Assembly: GCA_037349105.1 (NCBI GenBank)
Contig: JAYJMM010000022.1
Coordinates: forward strand, 372,001-436,000
Direction: 5' to 3'
DNA length: 64,000 nucleotides
Source of the DNA: Limnomonas spitsbergensis
Lineage: Eukaryota > Chlorophyta > Chlorophyceae > Chlamydomonadales
The stretch's first letter is position 1; each line of letters begins with the position of its first letter. The notes below the pieces were generated by a model that saw only the letters and a program-made list of their open reading frames with translations, was not told the DNA's origin and did no database searches. This document shows, one piece after another, positions 11,801 to 22,500 of this stretch. Made by a program: the position numbers and the translations under genes.

Positions 11801-14723
11801 ATACCAGTATACCACACTTCTGTACCTAAGAAGTCCATAATGTTTTCACATCCCGGTGGTGCGCGCCACGAACGCGCGTGGGACTCCATGGGGTTCCTCA
11901 TGCCACCGCATGGGTGCATGCATGGCGCGGCAAATAAAGCCATAGGCATCAATTGAAGGCTGCTGCCAACATAGTAACATACTCTCCTCAATTTATTGCA
12001 ACACGTTACGCGCTGGGCACCATTGTTCATTGGGAGGAGTTAGAGCTGGGGAGGAGCAGACTTGCCCGGGCTCATGCTGAAGATAAGGACGAGGCTGGTG
12101 GTTGCCGGTGGCTGAGGCCAAGCCAGGACTGCTCGCAATGAGCGGGACATAAAGCTGGCAAGACACCCACTTGGTTTGATCCTTTTCGCAGCCCCATGGA
12201 TATCTATAATTTGATTTTGAATGTGAGCCTGCTGGTGTACTCTTTTTAGCTTCACATTTGTGATTTGTGTGCTCGTGGATCACAGCTCAGGTCTCCGCTG
12301 CTGCTTCCTGAACAGCTTTGCATCAGCCGTATTTTGAGCTGCACTTGGGGATAATGGCTAGGGCTACCCCGAGTGTACATGCATGTGTCCTTGCTTGTTC
12401 ACTCTTTGAGCCTTCATATTTCTGTCCTCGTCTTGTGACTCACCCTCTGTCTTTGATGCCGCTTCCAGGAGGGCTCTGAACCTGACGCCTTCTGGGAAGC
12501 ACTTGGGGGCAGGGACAAGGGGTACCCCCAGTATGATGCATCACGCGCGCCGGTGCAACCAGTGCTGTTCAGCATCCGCGACGCATCAGGTCAGAGGGTG
12601 GGGCACATGGTTTAGTGGGGCTTGATTCAACTGCTTTTCAGCTACCTCATAGTCTATGGCAGTGGGGGCCAAGTGCAGCCGTTGTTGTTCAGTATCTGGG
12701 ACGCCTCAGGACAGTGGGCGGGGAACATGGTTAACGTTAAGGCGCTTCAGCTTCTTTCAGATAGATCATGGCCTGTGGCTATGGGGGCCAGGTGCAGCCC
12801 GTGGCGTCAAGCTTCTGTAGTCAGCAAATACTCATTACTTAAGTCCGGGACGCCTCTGGCGAAGGGGCAGGGACCCTGGTCTAGTTTAGGGTACTTCAGC
12901 TACAATTCGGTTATGTCACAGCTTGCGGCCATGGAGGCTTGGTGCAGCAGAATAAGGCAGGCAGATGGAGATGCCATGGAGTGGCAAATATGACCTGTGC
13001 CCTGTCACCGTATGAGCACTGGGTCTGGAGACTGGGCTCTTCTCCGGACGTATTCTCCGGGGGCCATCTCTAGCCAGAACGACGGTCCTGGCCAGGGTCT
13101 TTGCTTAAGACCTGGCACATGTGGCTGTGTGGCAGGCGTTATTCAATGCAGTACAGATGGAAGTACAGGGTGCAGATATTATGCATGGAGCGCAAGGAGG
13201 CGCATGGGACCGGTGGGACCATCGGCAGGCCTGTAGTCCCCACTGGCCTATGTGTGGAGATCAAGGCTGCAGCTTTGCTCTGGAGCCGGGAATTTACATC
13301 CAAGGCCTGTTTTATCACCTCCACACCCCTGCCTCCCTGTGGCCAGTATTTCAATGTTTGGCTGTGAATCCACCTTGGCAGGCCGCCCTGTGGTCAGGCA
13401 CAGGCGGAAGCAGCATGGCTGACCGTACATGGGGCCTCCGGCCAGAGGTCAGGAGGTACCTGAAATGTAGCTGAATTTTAGCTGAGCCACGCACGAATCA
13501 ACTCTGCCCCCGACCCCCTGATCTGGCTGCAGGTCCAGGTGGTGTCAAGGTGGCGCCAGCATCATCTGCCTCTACCCCCTGCCTCACACATGCACACCGC
13601 CTGCCCCCCCCACCCCCCTGTTTTGATGCAGGTCTACGTGGTGCCAAGGTGGCGCCGTTGTCTTCCTCCACCCCTCACTTCCATTCTCTGCCCCCTGCAT
13701 GTCGCAGGTCCAGGTGGTGTCAAGGTGGCGCCGCTCGCTGCCTTCAGCCAGGAGGACTTGTGTGACGATGACGTATCCATGCTAGACACAGGCCGGGAGG
13801 TGAGGGCAGCAGCACGGGGGGGGGGGACCTTGGAGCAGGGGGAGGATGGGTTGTTCAAGGGAGGGGGGAGCGGGAACATGGGAGAACAGGGAGCTGCTTG
13901 GGTGACAATTCTGGGGAGATTTTGGTGCTATGAGTGTTTACGGCAATTCTTGCGTCGCCCTGCATTTGTGTGCACGTGTTGTCCGGTCGGTAACCTACCT
14001 GCGTGGACTAGCCCTTTCAGCAGGCCACTGGGCGTCCAGCTGGCCACCACAGAATAGATGGTCACCAAACCTTCTCCAGTTTACTGCCGATGGCCAAGCT
14101 GGAGGGCATGCTGCACTAGGGCCTACCAGCCACAGGCCATGAGTAGCTGAAGTGTAGGTCCAGTCGACTTCAACAGCATGGCTTCACCCCCCCCGCAGCT
14201 GTTCCTCTGGTTCGGCGCCAGCTGTGGGGAGGCTGGACGCAAGCGGGCTGCAGATATCGCAACCAGCTACTCCAGGCTTAAACCTGAGGTGGCCAAGGTA
14301 CGTGTAGGGGCAATACTGAGTCATTCGAATTGAATTATTATCTGTGTCAACCACTGTGATAGTCTGTCTTGCTGTACTAAAACGGGCTAGTCATGGTCAG
14401 GCAGTTGCTAAGTGTTGCGCCCCTGCTGCCCTTTGTCTGCTGCTGCTGATGGCACAATCGCCAGTGGAGGTGGTGAGTGGCAGCGAGCCGCCGTTCGTCA
14501 CCCAGCACTTTCCTGGATGAGATAGCTGCCCACATGTGTCTACTGCTAAGGACTGTGCCCCTCTTGCCCCTCTTACCTCATGGTGCAGACCCCAGTGGAG
14601 GTGGAGAGTGGCCATGAGCCGCCGTTTTTTACACAGCACTTCCCCGGCTGGGATAGCCGCCCTCGTGTGTCAATGGCTGACGCGTATGCTGGCAAGCTGA
14701 AGGCGTTGACCATGGCCGAATAG
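2867..14723 (+). CDS. Gelsolin family actin-severing/capping protein, six gelsolin repeats, 756 aa
   Basis: Sixteen exons splice in phase: 2867-2978, 3196-3296, 3852-3962, 4688-4822, 5275-5442, 5976-6235, 6964-7124, 8272-8468, 9171-9279, 9735-9845, 10735-10917, 11292-11467, 12469-12589, 13708-13799, 14199-14297 and 14589-14723 (2271 nt, TAG stop). Family signatures are plain: [26 protein letters not shown] and [19 protein letters not shown] in repeat 1, [20 protein letters not shown] in repeat 2, [14 protein letters not shown] at the repeat 5/6 junction, [13 protein letters not shown] in repeat 6, and a C-terminal [13 protein letters not shown]. Approximate repeat limits are residues 8-115, 120-235, 260-370, 415-510, 535-625 and 640-745. 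The Asp of FYSGDAY and the acidic pair of DELGSAA fit the usual calcium site. The protein ends shortly after [10 protein letters not shown] with no villin headpiece, so it is gelsolin-type rather than villin. Known gelsolins sever and cap actin filaments under calcium control; that role is inferred by family. Several introns hold echoes of the neighbouring exon edges. Confidence 0.93.
7226..7775. repeat. 15-bp minisatellite in gelsolin intron 7
   Basis: About 35 imperfect copies of a 15-base unit, core GTGTTGCATGGCCAG, lie inside the intron between exons 7 and 8. Because the unit is a multiple of three without stops, long Met/His/Gln-rich open frames appear on both strands; these are artefacts of the repeat, not genes. 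Confidence 0.95.
8755..9170. repeat. Degenerate tandem copies of the exon 9 acceptor region
   Basis: The intron before gelsolin exon 9 has several diverged copies of a roughly 70-90 base segment with shared pieces such as CTGCTGGTTTGCCAGCACC, TGCATGCCCCTGTGCTC and CTGGATGCATGGC. The last copy runs into the real acceptor at 9170. Copies are strongly diverged, so unit limits are approximate. Confidence 0.5.
10901..11140 (+). repeat. Four-copy tandem array carrying the exon 11 splice donor
   Basis: A 69-74 base unit that begins with the end of gelsolin exon 11 is repeated four times. Each unit keeps the exon end CCATGCAG and a donor, with GT at 10918, 10992, 11061 and 11134 (GTGAGG three times, then GTAAGG). 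The rest of the unit is G-rich. Only the first donor keeps the reading frame into exon 12; an in-frame TGA at 11112-11114 lies before the last donor. Confidence 0.9.
11625..11940. repeat. Two-copy tandem duplication in gelsolin intron 12
   Basis: Two diverged copies of about 155 bases follow each other, around 11625-11775 and 11780-11940. They share segments such as CATGCATCC, GAGCT, TGCAGCACCCA, TTCATA/TCCATAATGTTTTCAC and ATGGGGTTCCTCATGC. No coding content is seen. Confidence 0.6.
12660..12960 (+). repeat. Decayed copies of the 3' edge of gelsolin exon 13
   Basis: The exon 13 end and its donor (about 12554-12607) recur at about 12670-12735 (GTGCAGCCGTTGTTGTTCAG, then GGGACGCCTCAGG) and more weakly at about 12790-12885, each followed by a GGGG-ACATGG or GGACCCTGG tail like the real intron start. 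They are broken by substitutions and are not used in the model. Confidence 0.7.
13533..13707 (+). repeat. Decayed copies of the 5' edge of gelsolin exon 14
   Basis: Two upstream copies of the acceptor and first 25-30 bases of exon 14 (CAG, GTCCAGGTGGTGTCAAGG, TGGCGCC) lie at about 13530-13560 and 13629-13660, before the real exon at 13708. Each keeps an AG acceptor, then diverges. Confidence 0.8.
14458..14545 (+). pseudogene. Decayed copy of gelsolin terminal exon 16
   Basis: The segment repeats the start of the last exon with changes (CCAGTGGAGGTGGTGAGTGG, GAGCCGCCGTTC, CACCCAGCACTTTCCTGG) and then has TGA where the real exon encodes GWDS. The intact exon follows at 14589. This is a partial duplication of the terminal exon inside the last intron. 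Confidence 0.8.
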
Positions 14724-15147
14724 TCAAGTTATTGTTATACTTCTGGACCCTGCTCAAAAAGGCAAGGTCCTGCTGGAGAAAACGTACTTTTGAGCAGGCA
14801 GGTAGGCACATTTACATGGCGGGCAGGTTGAGAAGCAGGAACAAGTTGGCCTTCGATGTGGCAGTGCAAATTTGTTTCGAAAGCTAGGCTTATCCTTTCC
14901 AGGACTGATGGATTAATACATTACATTGCTTCAATACCGGTAGAGCAATGCAGCAACAATTCTATGGTTTTTGTGCGGTTGAAAGCTTCGACAGCGAGTG
15001 TACAATCTTCCCAAGTTCTCAATGAGGACTGAATGTGAACACCATTCAATGCAGTCAGTGTCATGTGACTGATGGTCAGCCTGGTTTTGAAAATTCCAAA
15101 CCCTACATCCTGGATGCTCTCAAAACCTCCTTCATGTTCCAGAAGTC
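14724..15147. other. Convergent 3' intergenic interval
   Basis: Space between the stop of the gelsolin gene (plus) and the stop of the SRPBCC gene (minus). It should hold both 3' UTRs. No further coding signal is seen. Confidence 0.6.
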
Positions 15148-15966
15148 TCAGAGCTTCAACGACTTGATTAAGCTAGCCAGTCCGTCTATCTTCTTGAACT
15201 TGGAGTCCTGAATGACCTCCTGCGTAGCGTCGTGACTGAAGTCAGTCCTCCACTCCACTAGGGTCGAATTGTCGTGCGTGATGGCCTTGAGAGACAGGGT
15301 GTTGACGGCAGACAGGACGGTGATGGCTGGGTTGCTCTCGATCACGTCATAGGTGACCGAGTGATGAAGGTCTGAGAGCTCAAGGATCTGGAAGGTCTGC
15401 ACCGTGCCATCCTTAAAGGTGACCTTTCTGAGGCTGCCAACCTGGGAAAATGGAATTAGGGTGGAAGGAAGATGTAAGAGGTATTCGGCTACAACTTGGC
15501 TACATGAACACCTTTGGCTTTGGCTGGGGGGGGGCCCAGCCCAGTGGTGGTAACCCGCAGTGATCTGGTGCATGCTATTAAACATGCACCAGATCACCCG
15601 AGGAAGATCACAGCTGGGAATAAGGGTGATGACAGGCTGGCTGAGAGTGTATATAGAGGACGACACGTCAGATCGACATATCGAACTTCAGTTTTTGCAA
15701 TCAGTCTGAGGATCTCCTTGTGAGTGAAAAACTAGAAACTGACTCTTTGAATAATGCGTATGCTCCCTGTCCTGATCTGGATCTAATGCACCGTCTCGGA
15801 AAAGTAATAACGGGGGGGGAGCGCTGCGCACCTCTCCAGCACCTCCGGTGAGCTGGACGCTAGAAACCGAGTCCAGCCAAGTGGACATGTCAAGAGCCCG
15901 GACCTTCTCCCAAACGACGTTCACAGCGGCAGGAACTACCCTGCTTTCAGCTACTCGGCACGCCAT
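15148..15966 (-). CDS. SRPBCC / START-like (polyketide cyclase 2, Bet v 1-type fold) protein, 142 aa
   Basis: Two exons, 15966-15832 (45 codons) and 15441-15148, join in phase 0 with donor GTGCGC and acceptor CAG. The protein begins MACRVAESRVVPAAVNVVWE with KVRALDMSTWLDSVSSVQL after it, the usual start of a SRPBCC domain (beta strand, then the helix pair ending in the WL segment). After the intron come VGSLRKVTFKDG, the FQILELSDLHHSVTYDVIES strands, a central strand with STLVEWRTDFS, and the long C-terminal helix ending LASLIKSLKL. Length and order fit a complete stand-alone domain. Members bind hydrophobic ligands or act as cyclases or lyases; the ligand here is unknown. No targeting peptide is evident, so it is probably cytosolic. 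Confidence 0.85.
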
Positions 15967-18900
15967 TATATTAAGATCGAGCAGAGATGTGTTGTTAAAT
16001 TAATTAACGACAGAGGAGAGATGTTGTGCATGAATTTTCTCAATTATGCGAATCCATGCTGGGATCCAGCCCAAAAATGCCTCCGGAAGCTTCCGAAAAC
16101 CTGCTTCCGAAACCGTATAAAATAGCATGAAAGTATTGAACAGGTTATAGAATCCGGCGTACGGCATTTAAATTCCGTATTCCTCAAGCCACGCTCAGGC
16201 GTTTTCTTTCTTTCTTTCTGACAGGTGCACAGCGCCCACGCCCCTGCTCATAGACAGCCTACGCTTGGAGCCTGGATGCACGAACATCGTGTATCCAGAC
16301 CAGATACACGACTTCCCGATGCACGGGAATCAGACGGGATCCCTATATCCCTTTATTTCTTCTATCCATGTGTTCCCTTGCATCTGCTTGATAGATTTGT
16401 CCCTGCACAGATGTTCCATATACACTACATATACCGTACACGATACATCAGCGCAAATATGCTGTTCGTGAGGGGTCCCAGTTGAAAAAGACAGCGACTC
16501 CTTTTAGCCACAGAACCCCTGAATGCTACAGCCAGGGGGCTACAGCCTACAGCCTGCCCTCCCTGGTATGTGCTGCCTGCATGATATAGCCCGGATGAAC
16601 TTTTGTATCCTGCATGCACGCTGCAATTGCGCTGCAGCACCACTGTCATCTGTGACATACATTGCTTGCACGCTGCAGCACCTCACCCCACTGGCATATG
16701 TGCGTTGAAGCACCGCCACCCTCACCGGGAATGCATTGCCTGCGAGCTGCAGCACCACAGACCCCACTGGCATGCACTGCAGCACCATGGTCCCACCCCT
16801 GGCATACAGTCAACCACTACATGCAAGATGCATAACCACCGACCTCACTGGCATGCACTACCTAAACCCTACAGCAGGGCCATTTCCACTGACCTGCACC
16901 GCCGGCATGCTATAGCAACACCACCCCCACTGTCATGCACTGCCTGCACATAGCAGTACCGCCGCACCCGCTGGCATGCACTACTTGTGCCCTTCAGTAC
17001 CGCCGCAACCACTGACATGTACTGCCTGTGCGCTACAGTACCATAGCAACCCTTGGCTTGCACTACCTATATGCTGCAGCATCGCCGCATGCACTGCCTG
17101 TATGCTGCAGCATCACCGTGCTCACTCGCATACAATGCCCCTTCGCTGCAGTTTCGCATCAACCACTGGCATGCACTGCCTCTACGCTGCAGTATCGCAA
17201 CACCCAATGGCACGATATACCTGTATGCTGTAGTATCACCGCACTCACATCTATGTCCTTGACCCGAATCCTGAACCCTAAATTTAAGAGCGGATTCACA
17301 CCTGGCTGGTTTCGCTGAGTTTGGCCGGGTTGGGTACCTCGGTTTTGCATGGTTTCGCAACCTGGGGTCCGACCTAAGTTTCAGTTCGGTTGGTGTCGCA
17401 TTGGTTTGGTTTCGCTTAAGTGAGCTTCCCGCAAGAGGGCTTTCTGACGCCGAACCAACCAACTGAAACGGCGAACTGAACTAGGTGTGAATCGGCTCTT
17501 AAACTCTGAGTCCGTCAAGTACAAGGTTGGGAAAACAGTTTGTGATTTTGCATGGAAACTTTTACTCAGTACCCTCCTTGCATACCCCCTATGCGCCTCC
17601 CCCTCCAGCAATACATGCCTTGAGCCAACAAGTCCTTGACCTGAAGCCTTACCAGTGAGCCGGTGAGCTTAGCCAACCCTCATATTTTTTAGTTTCTGGC
17701 ATGCCGTGCTGATCATTTTGTGCCTGTCTCAATGGACATGGTCGCCACTGGTCACAGCACAATGTCAAGCTGGAAATCTCTCAGCGGATCTGAGATAGGT
17801 CCATATGAGCTGAAACTTTATTTGAATCAGATCAGTTGAGAGATTCCTAGCTTAATGTGCATGCGACCATGCCCATCTAGAAATCCTGGCACAAATAATC
17901 AGCACGGATTTAAAGTTCCAGGCATGCTGTGTTTCAAACACAAGTAAGTTACATTTTTGCTGCAGCCAGTTTACCCATAAATACTCGCATGAACATTAAA
18001 CTGGATCCACCCTTACTCAGTCTTCTGACTGAACTTGGACTTGTTTTCAACCTACATGTGGTGAACACCATCTTTGTCAGCATGTGGTCAGGTTCTGGTA
18101 AGACACCACCAATCCTGTCTAGCTGAGATGTGAAAATATGGCTTCTGAGGTGAATGATACTATCAGATCCAAAGCCCCTACTAGTGCATGGTACCCACCA
18201 GGTCCTGGATGTCGTCTTTCCTGCTACTTGGAGATTCACGACAGCACAGAAGCACAGTTCCCAAGCCCTGACAGGGAGGAAGCTGTAGCGTTCGCACAAT
18301 GTAGCACAATGTGTTACTGTGCACTAACAAACGTTGGCAAGCTTGGGAGTAGTGTTGCCAGACCAGCAGCATGTGCATGCATCCGGCCAAGGGCATACTG
18401 CTGGAGTGCTGAATGTGATGTGGTTCAAGTTCTGCCTGTTTGGTAGCATCCGCCATCCAGTGTGCCCTGGCGACAGTGCCTTACTTCATGTATTATGCCT
18501 ATCTTGCAGCATCTGTTATGCCACTTTGCTGCATGTTGGCCTATATCGCTGCACCCGCCGTGACCGCATGACAAAGCATAATGCTTGGTACTGGAGTGTA
18601 TCCATGGGCCCATTTATGTCCCGTCCTGAGCTCTTGGCATCCTCCCCAAACCCGGCCGTCCTCTCCATGCTGCTGGTATTATCAGGCCCCTGGCATCACT
18701 ATTGGCCCTGCTAGAGTGTTAGACCACCCGGTGGCAATCTCGTCACTGGTCACAGCTCAATCGGTAAAAATCATCTGAGAGGATGTGTCGCAGCCAAACT
18801 GTCAAAGGCTCAACTTGAGGCTTTGAAAGCCATGCAGGAGCCTAGTACCGTGTGGCTGGTGCTGAGGGACGAGTGTTCATCGCACCGGAACAGCCCTGGC

Positions 18901-19500
18901 AGCTAATTGTGGGCCCATACCGGTTCCAGTACACTGTCCGATTGTGGGTGCCATGCTTAGTGTTGAATGCCATGGCACGTGCTAGGTGTCATGTTCGCAC
19001 ACTACAGGTTTAGTGCCGCAGGCCCTCAGGTTAAGGTTCGACACTTCGACAGGCGGCAGTGGACAGGCATGTCGCCGACTATCCATGCATATTTCTAGTA
19101 AATTTATATGCTTTATTGCATCGGGCAGGTAAAAATAGACGCATCAACGATCCATACTTTGCGCACCTGCCTCGAACCTGCCAGGTTACATCCATGCGCC
19201 TCGACGGTCTCTCTTGTATGAAGTACCGCTGTATGAATTACATGCTAGCTGTAGGTGCGTGCCGACCTTGGTACTGACCGTGGCTCATTGTCATTTCCAT
19301 TGCATATTCATATATGCACAGCATCTCGCTGTTTCTCTTTGCCTTGCCGTAAACGCGTCATGGATTTACGGACTTCCGAGTCCCGATAGGTTGAAACAAA
19401 AGTGGGGTCTGGTGACCGAGATACCATTTTCCTCAAGCCACGCTGCGGCATTATCTCTCTTTCTACCCTCGCTACTTATCATAGACATTTCATCAGCAAC
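15967..19500. other. Intergenic region without a recognised gene
   Basis: About 3.5 kb between the SRPBCC gene and the first copper transporter. It holds a minisatellite (separate entry), a CT-rich tract near 16203, and short open frames I could not link to any family. The open stretch around 16225-16485 follows an acceptor-like CT-tract plus ACAG, but no partner exon was found. Confidence 0.5.
16560..17250. repeat. Diverged ~45-bp minisatellite
   Basis: About fifteen imperfect copies of a unit built from CACTGGCATGCACTGCCTG, CGCTGCAGTACCGC and CGCAACC. Unit length drifts around 40-50 bases, so it is an old array. Short open frames inside are shadows of the repeat. Confidence 0.8.
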
Positions 19501-22500
19501 ATGACGGCAAGATGTGTCCTGCTTATTGTATTCGCGATGGTTGCTTGCATGCCACGACCGTATTCCAGTGCCGCTCCCGCTCCCGCTCCCCCCCTGGAGC
19601 TGCAGCACTTCACATTAGCTCAACTGCAGGTGAGCTGATTCCCCTGTCTTATCCAGCAGTGGCTGTATCCAGTCTGCACCAGTGCTGATTTTTCCTTGCC
19701 CATGACATGATCTCGACAGGCCCCAGGCAAAGCAGACTTTATCAGGTGCGACATAGAGGGCATGTTCCAGGGCTGTCTCCTCCAGTGCTATCTCAGCCCA
19801 CAGCTAGTTGTAAGCCTCATCCTTGCACCTTTGACATTTGTCTTGCACAGTGTACTACCTTGGGGCTTGGGGGGGCTGCTGGGCAGCCACCTTGGGGCCG
19901 ATGGTGACAAATCAATCTTGACTGCACGTGGGCCAGTGGCTAGTGGCCATGCAGCAGGGCTTCCGGTTGTTTGGGCCATCAACCTCAGCCGTTGGCCAGG
20001 TTTCAGTTGATGTGTATATGGAACGACCTTTACACAGTATCGACGGACAGTGTTTTCACTGCCGCAACAGGAAACAATGTTGCATCAGATGTACTGGTAG
20101 TGATGATGTAACAAACCTTCCATGCAAAATAGTGGGTAAGCAAAGCTGCTGGCCACTACCTATTTACCGTGTACCCTTCTTAAGCTTTCTCTGTTTCTGC
20201 ACCTCCCGTTTGCACTGCCAGACTTTCGAGAAGGCTTTTTAGCGGTGGCAGTGCCGCTGTGAGAACCACCTAAGCCCATTCCTGTCTGCTTGTCCGATGA
20301 TTTGATATTGATGAACCACTAATCTCTTCGCAACTGCTGCTGCTATGTCCTCCACCCCAGATTACGAGCTGCCATCTTTGAGGTTGGACTATTCGCTGTA
20401 ACGGACTTTGACGGTCCTAACCACCAGCCAGAGGACGAGCCATTCAGCGGGGCCTTGCATGCATATGCCCTGTGTGCCCAAGCTGGCCAGTTGGGGAACC
20501 ACTTGCTAGAGGTGAAGCTCTCGGACCAGACACTTCGCAGCACATTTGCCACAGCCACCAACGGGAGTGTGGCACAGCAGCTCCCAGAGGACGCACGGAG
20601 GAACTGCCCAGCCTTCGCTTCCGCTGCAAGTGATTTGAGGCAATCAGTGGATACAGCGGGTCAGGCCTACGCACGAGTGCTGGATAGGTGAGCAAGTCTC
20701 AGATGTAGAAAGAACGTGAATCAAAGAAGCCTGTCAGTTGTGTACCAATAATCGTATCATGGGTCAAGCAGACAGGAACCTGGCAGGCTTGGAGCCATCT
20801 TCCTTTGACCCGTGCCCTTGACCCATGCCTTTGACCCCTGTCACCTGCAGGATTGTACATGGCATCTCTGCAACTGACAGCGTGAGGTCCAAAGGCGATT
20901 CGTTTGTGTCAGCCGCAGTCAGGTCAGCTCGCAGCCCACACACTTTTTGAATTATAATACATTTTCCGCGCGCACAGACATTTGATTTTAATACTGTCCA
21001 TCACTGTTATAACGTATTCAACTCAAGGATGCTCATTGACTGTTCCTTGAATGTTATGTCTGCACTCCCCTGTTCGTTCAGGGCTGAGAGCTTGGAGCAC
21101 TTTCATCTGTTTCAGCGCCGTTCAGCAAGCGCGGGCCAGGCCTCGCTTGACATGCACAGTGACATGGGCCTGTTCCTTGTCATGACAGCCGCTGAATATT
21201 TTAGCAGCGCTGGTGACGGCGCACGTCTGGAGCCTGGGAAGGGCAAGCCCGAGGCGGGCCTGCTGCTAGAACTGCCTGGTGGCAAGGTGGTGCGGCCTGT
21301 TTTTGCTGATGGTAGCCTCCTAGTCATGAACGGCGAGGGCAGCACCCTGTGGGTGCGAGCGGACGGCCCCCAGGCCTCAACACGACGACCATACGCTCCA
21401 CCACATGAGCTGCAGGTGCCTGATGTGGAGGGGTCTGCACGTGCCTGGTTTGGACGCATGTATCTCCCCCCTCGTGACGCAATGCTTCAAGTAGGGCCCT
21501 CTAAGGGCATGACCTTTAACGAGTTTCGTCAGCAGACTTACGCGGCCTTCCACGAAGGCAGGCCATGTGAAGCATCGCAGGAAGGTGAGAGGGGGCTGAT
21601 TGGAACCGGCTCGGGACCGAAAGCATCCACAAGGGGGGGGGGGCTGATAAACCAGTTCGGAAAATAAAACATTTGGAAAGAGGTCTTTCCTGGCAAATAC
21701 GATTGCGGTAAACAACAATATTTAACATTTACTTGATGCATCACCCAAATTATACTACAAAATGAAGGCAATCAGCTCTCCCACTCCCCTTTCACTTCCT
21801 CCCTGTCTGCTGTTTTGTTCGGGGTGCCAAAAACAACGTCCTTCTCTCTCTTCTATTTCCTTTTGGATGCTCCTCGCCATTTCCTGCTCTCCCCGTCCCC
21901 TGCCTTTTTGTCCAGGATGCCTCACGCAACGGCGCCTCCCCCTGTTTTGTTAAAGGGTGCCTCATACAAAGGCTCTCCCTGCCATTTGTCCAGGTTGCCC
22001 GACTCAAAGGCGCTCTTTGTCAGACGAAGGGAGCTGTTCCGCAGGCGAGGTGTACTGCTGGATGCAGTGCATGCCACCCACAGGCCTGAACTGCTCTCGA
22101 GAGGCCACGGTGAGTGGATCATACGCTGCCCATGAGATGTAGCAGCTGGGTTCACACCTCAGGGTTTAGGGTCATTATGCCATAATATGAGTTAGACGCG
22201 GGGTTCCTAGGTTAGGGTATAGGGATCATGGTCCCGTGATGCCCTGACAATGGTCACAGGCAGGCTTCATAGTTTGGGGCTTAGGGATGATGAGTTAGCA
22301 GCAGCGTTCCTAGGTTGGGGTTGAGGGACAAGGTCACGTGATGCCCTGCCATGGGTAACAGGCTGGTTTCTCTGAGGTCACTTTCGCACGTATGATAGAG
22401 TGTTTGAGCGTGTGATTTGAATATGTGGTGTTTCACTGTGGCTTAGTTTTAGTCTCCCAGTGTGCATCCCCGGCTACTAGGCCACCCTTGGCGGACCACC

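Noticed and set aside
14640..14723. Possible villin headpiece after the sixth gelsolin repeat
   Set aside because: The frame ends 30 residues after the PGWD motif and no headpiece motif is present downstream, so the gene is gelsolin-type.
16225..16485. Possible exon with LRLEPGCTNIVYPDQIHDF in one frame
   Set aside because: It follows an acceptor-like tract, but no domain, no donor with matching partner and no neighbouring exon could be found.
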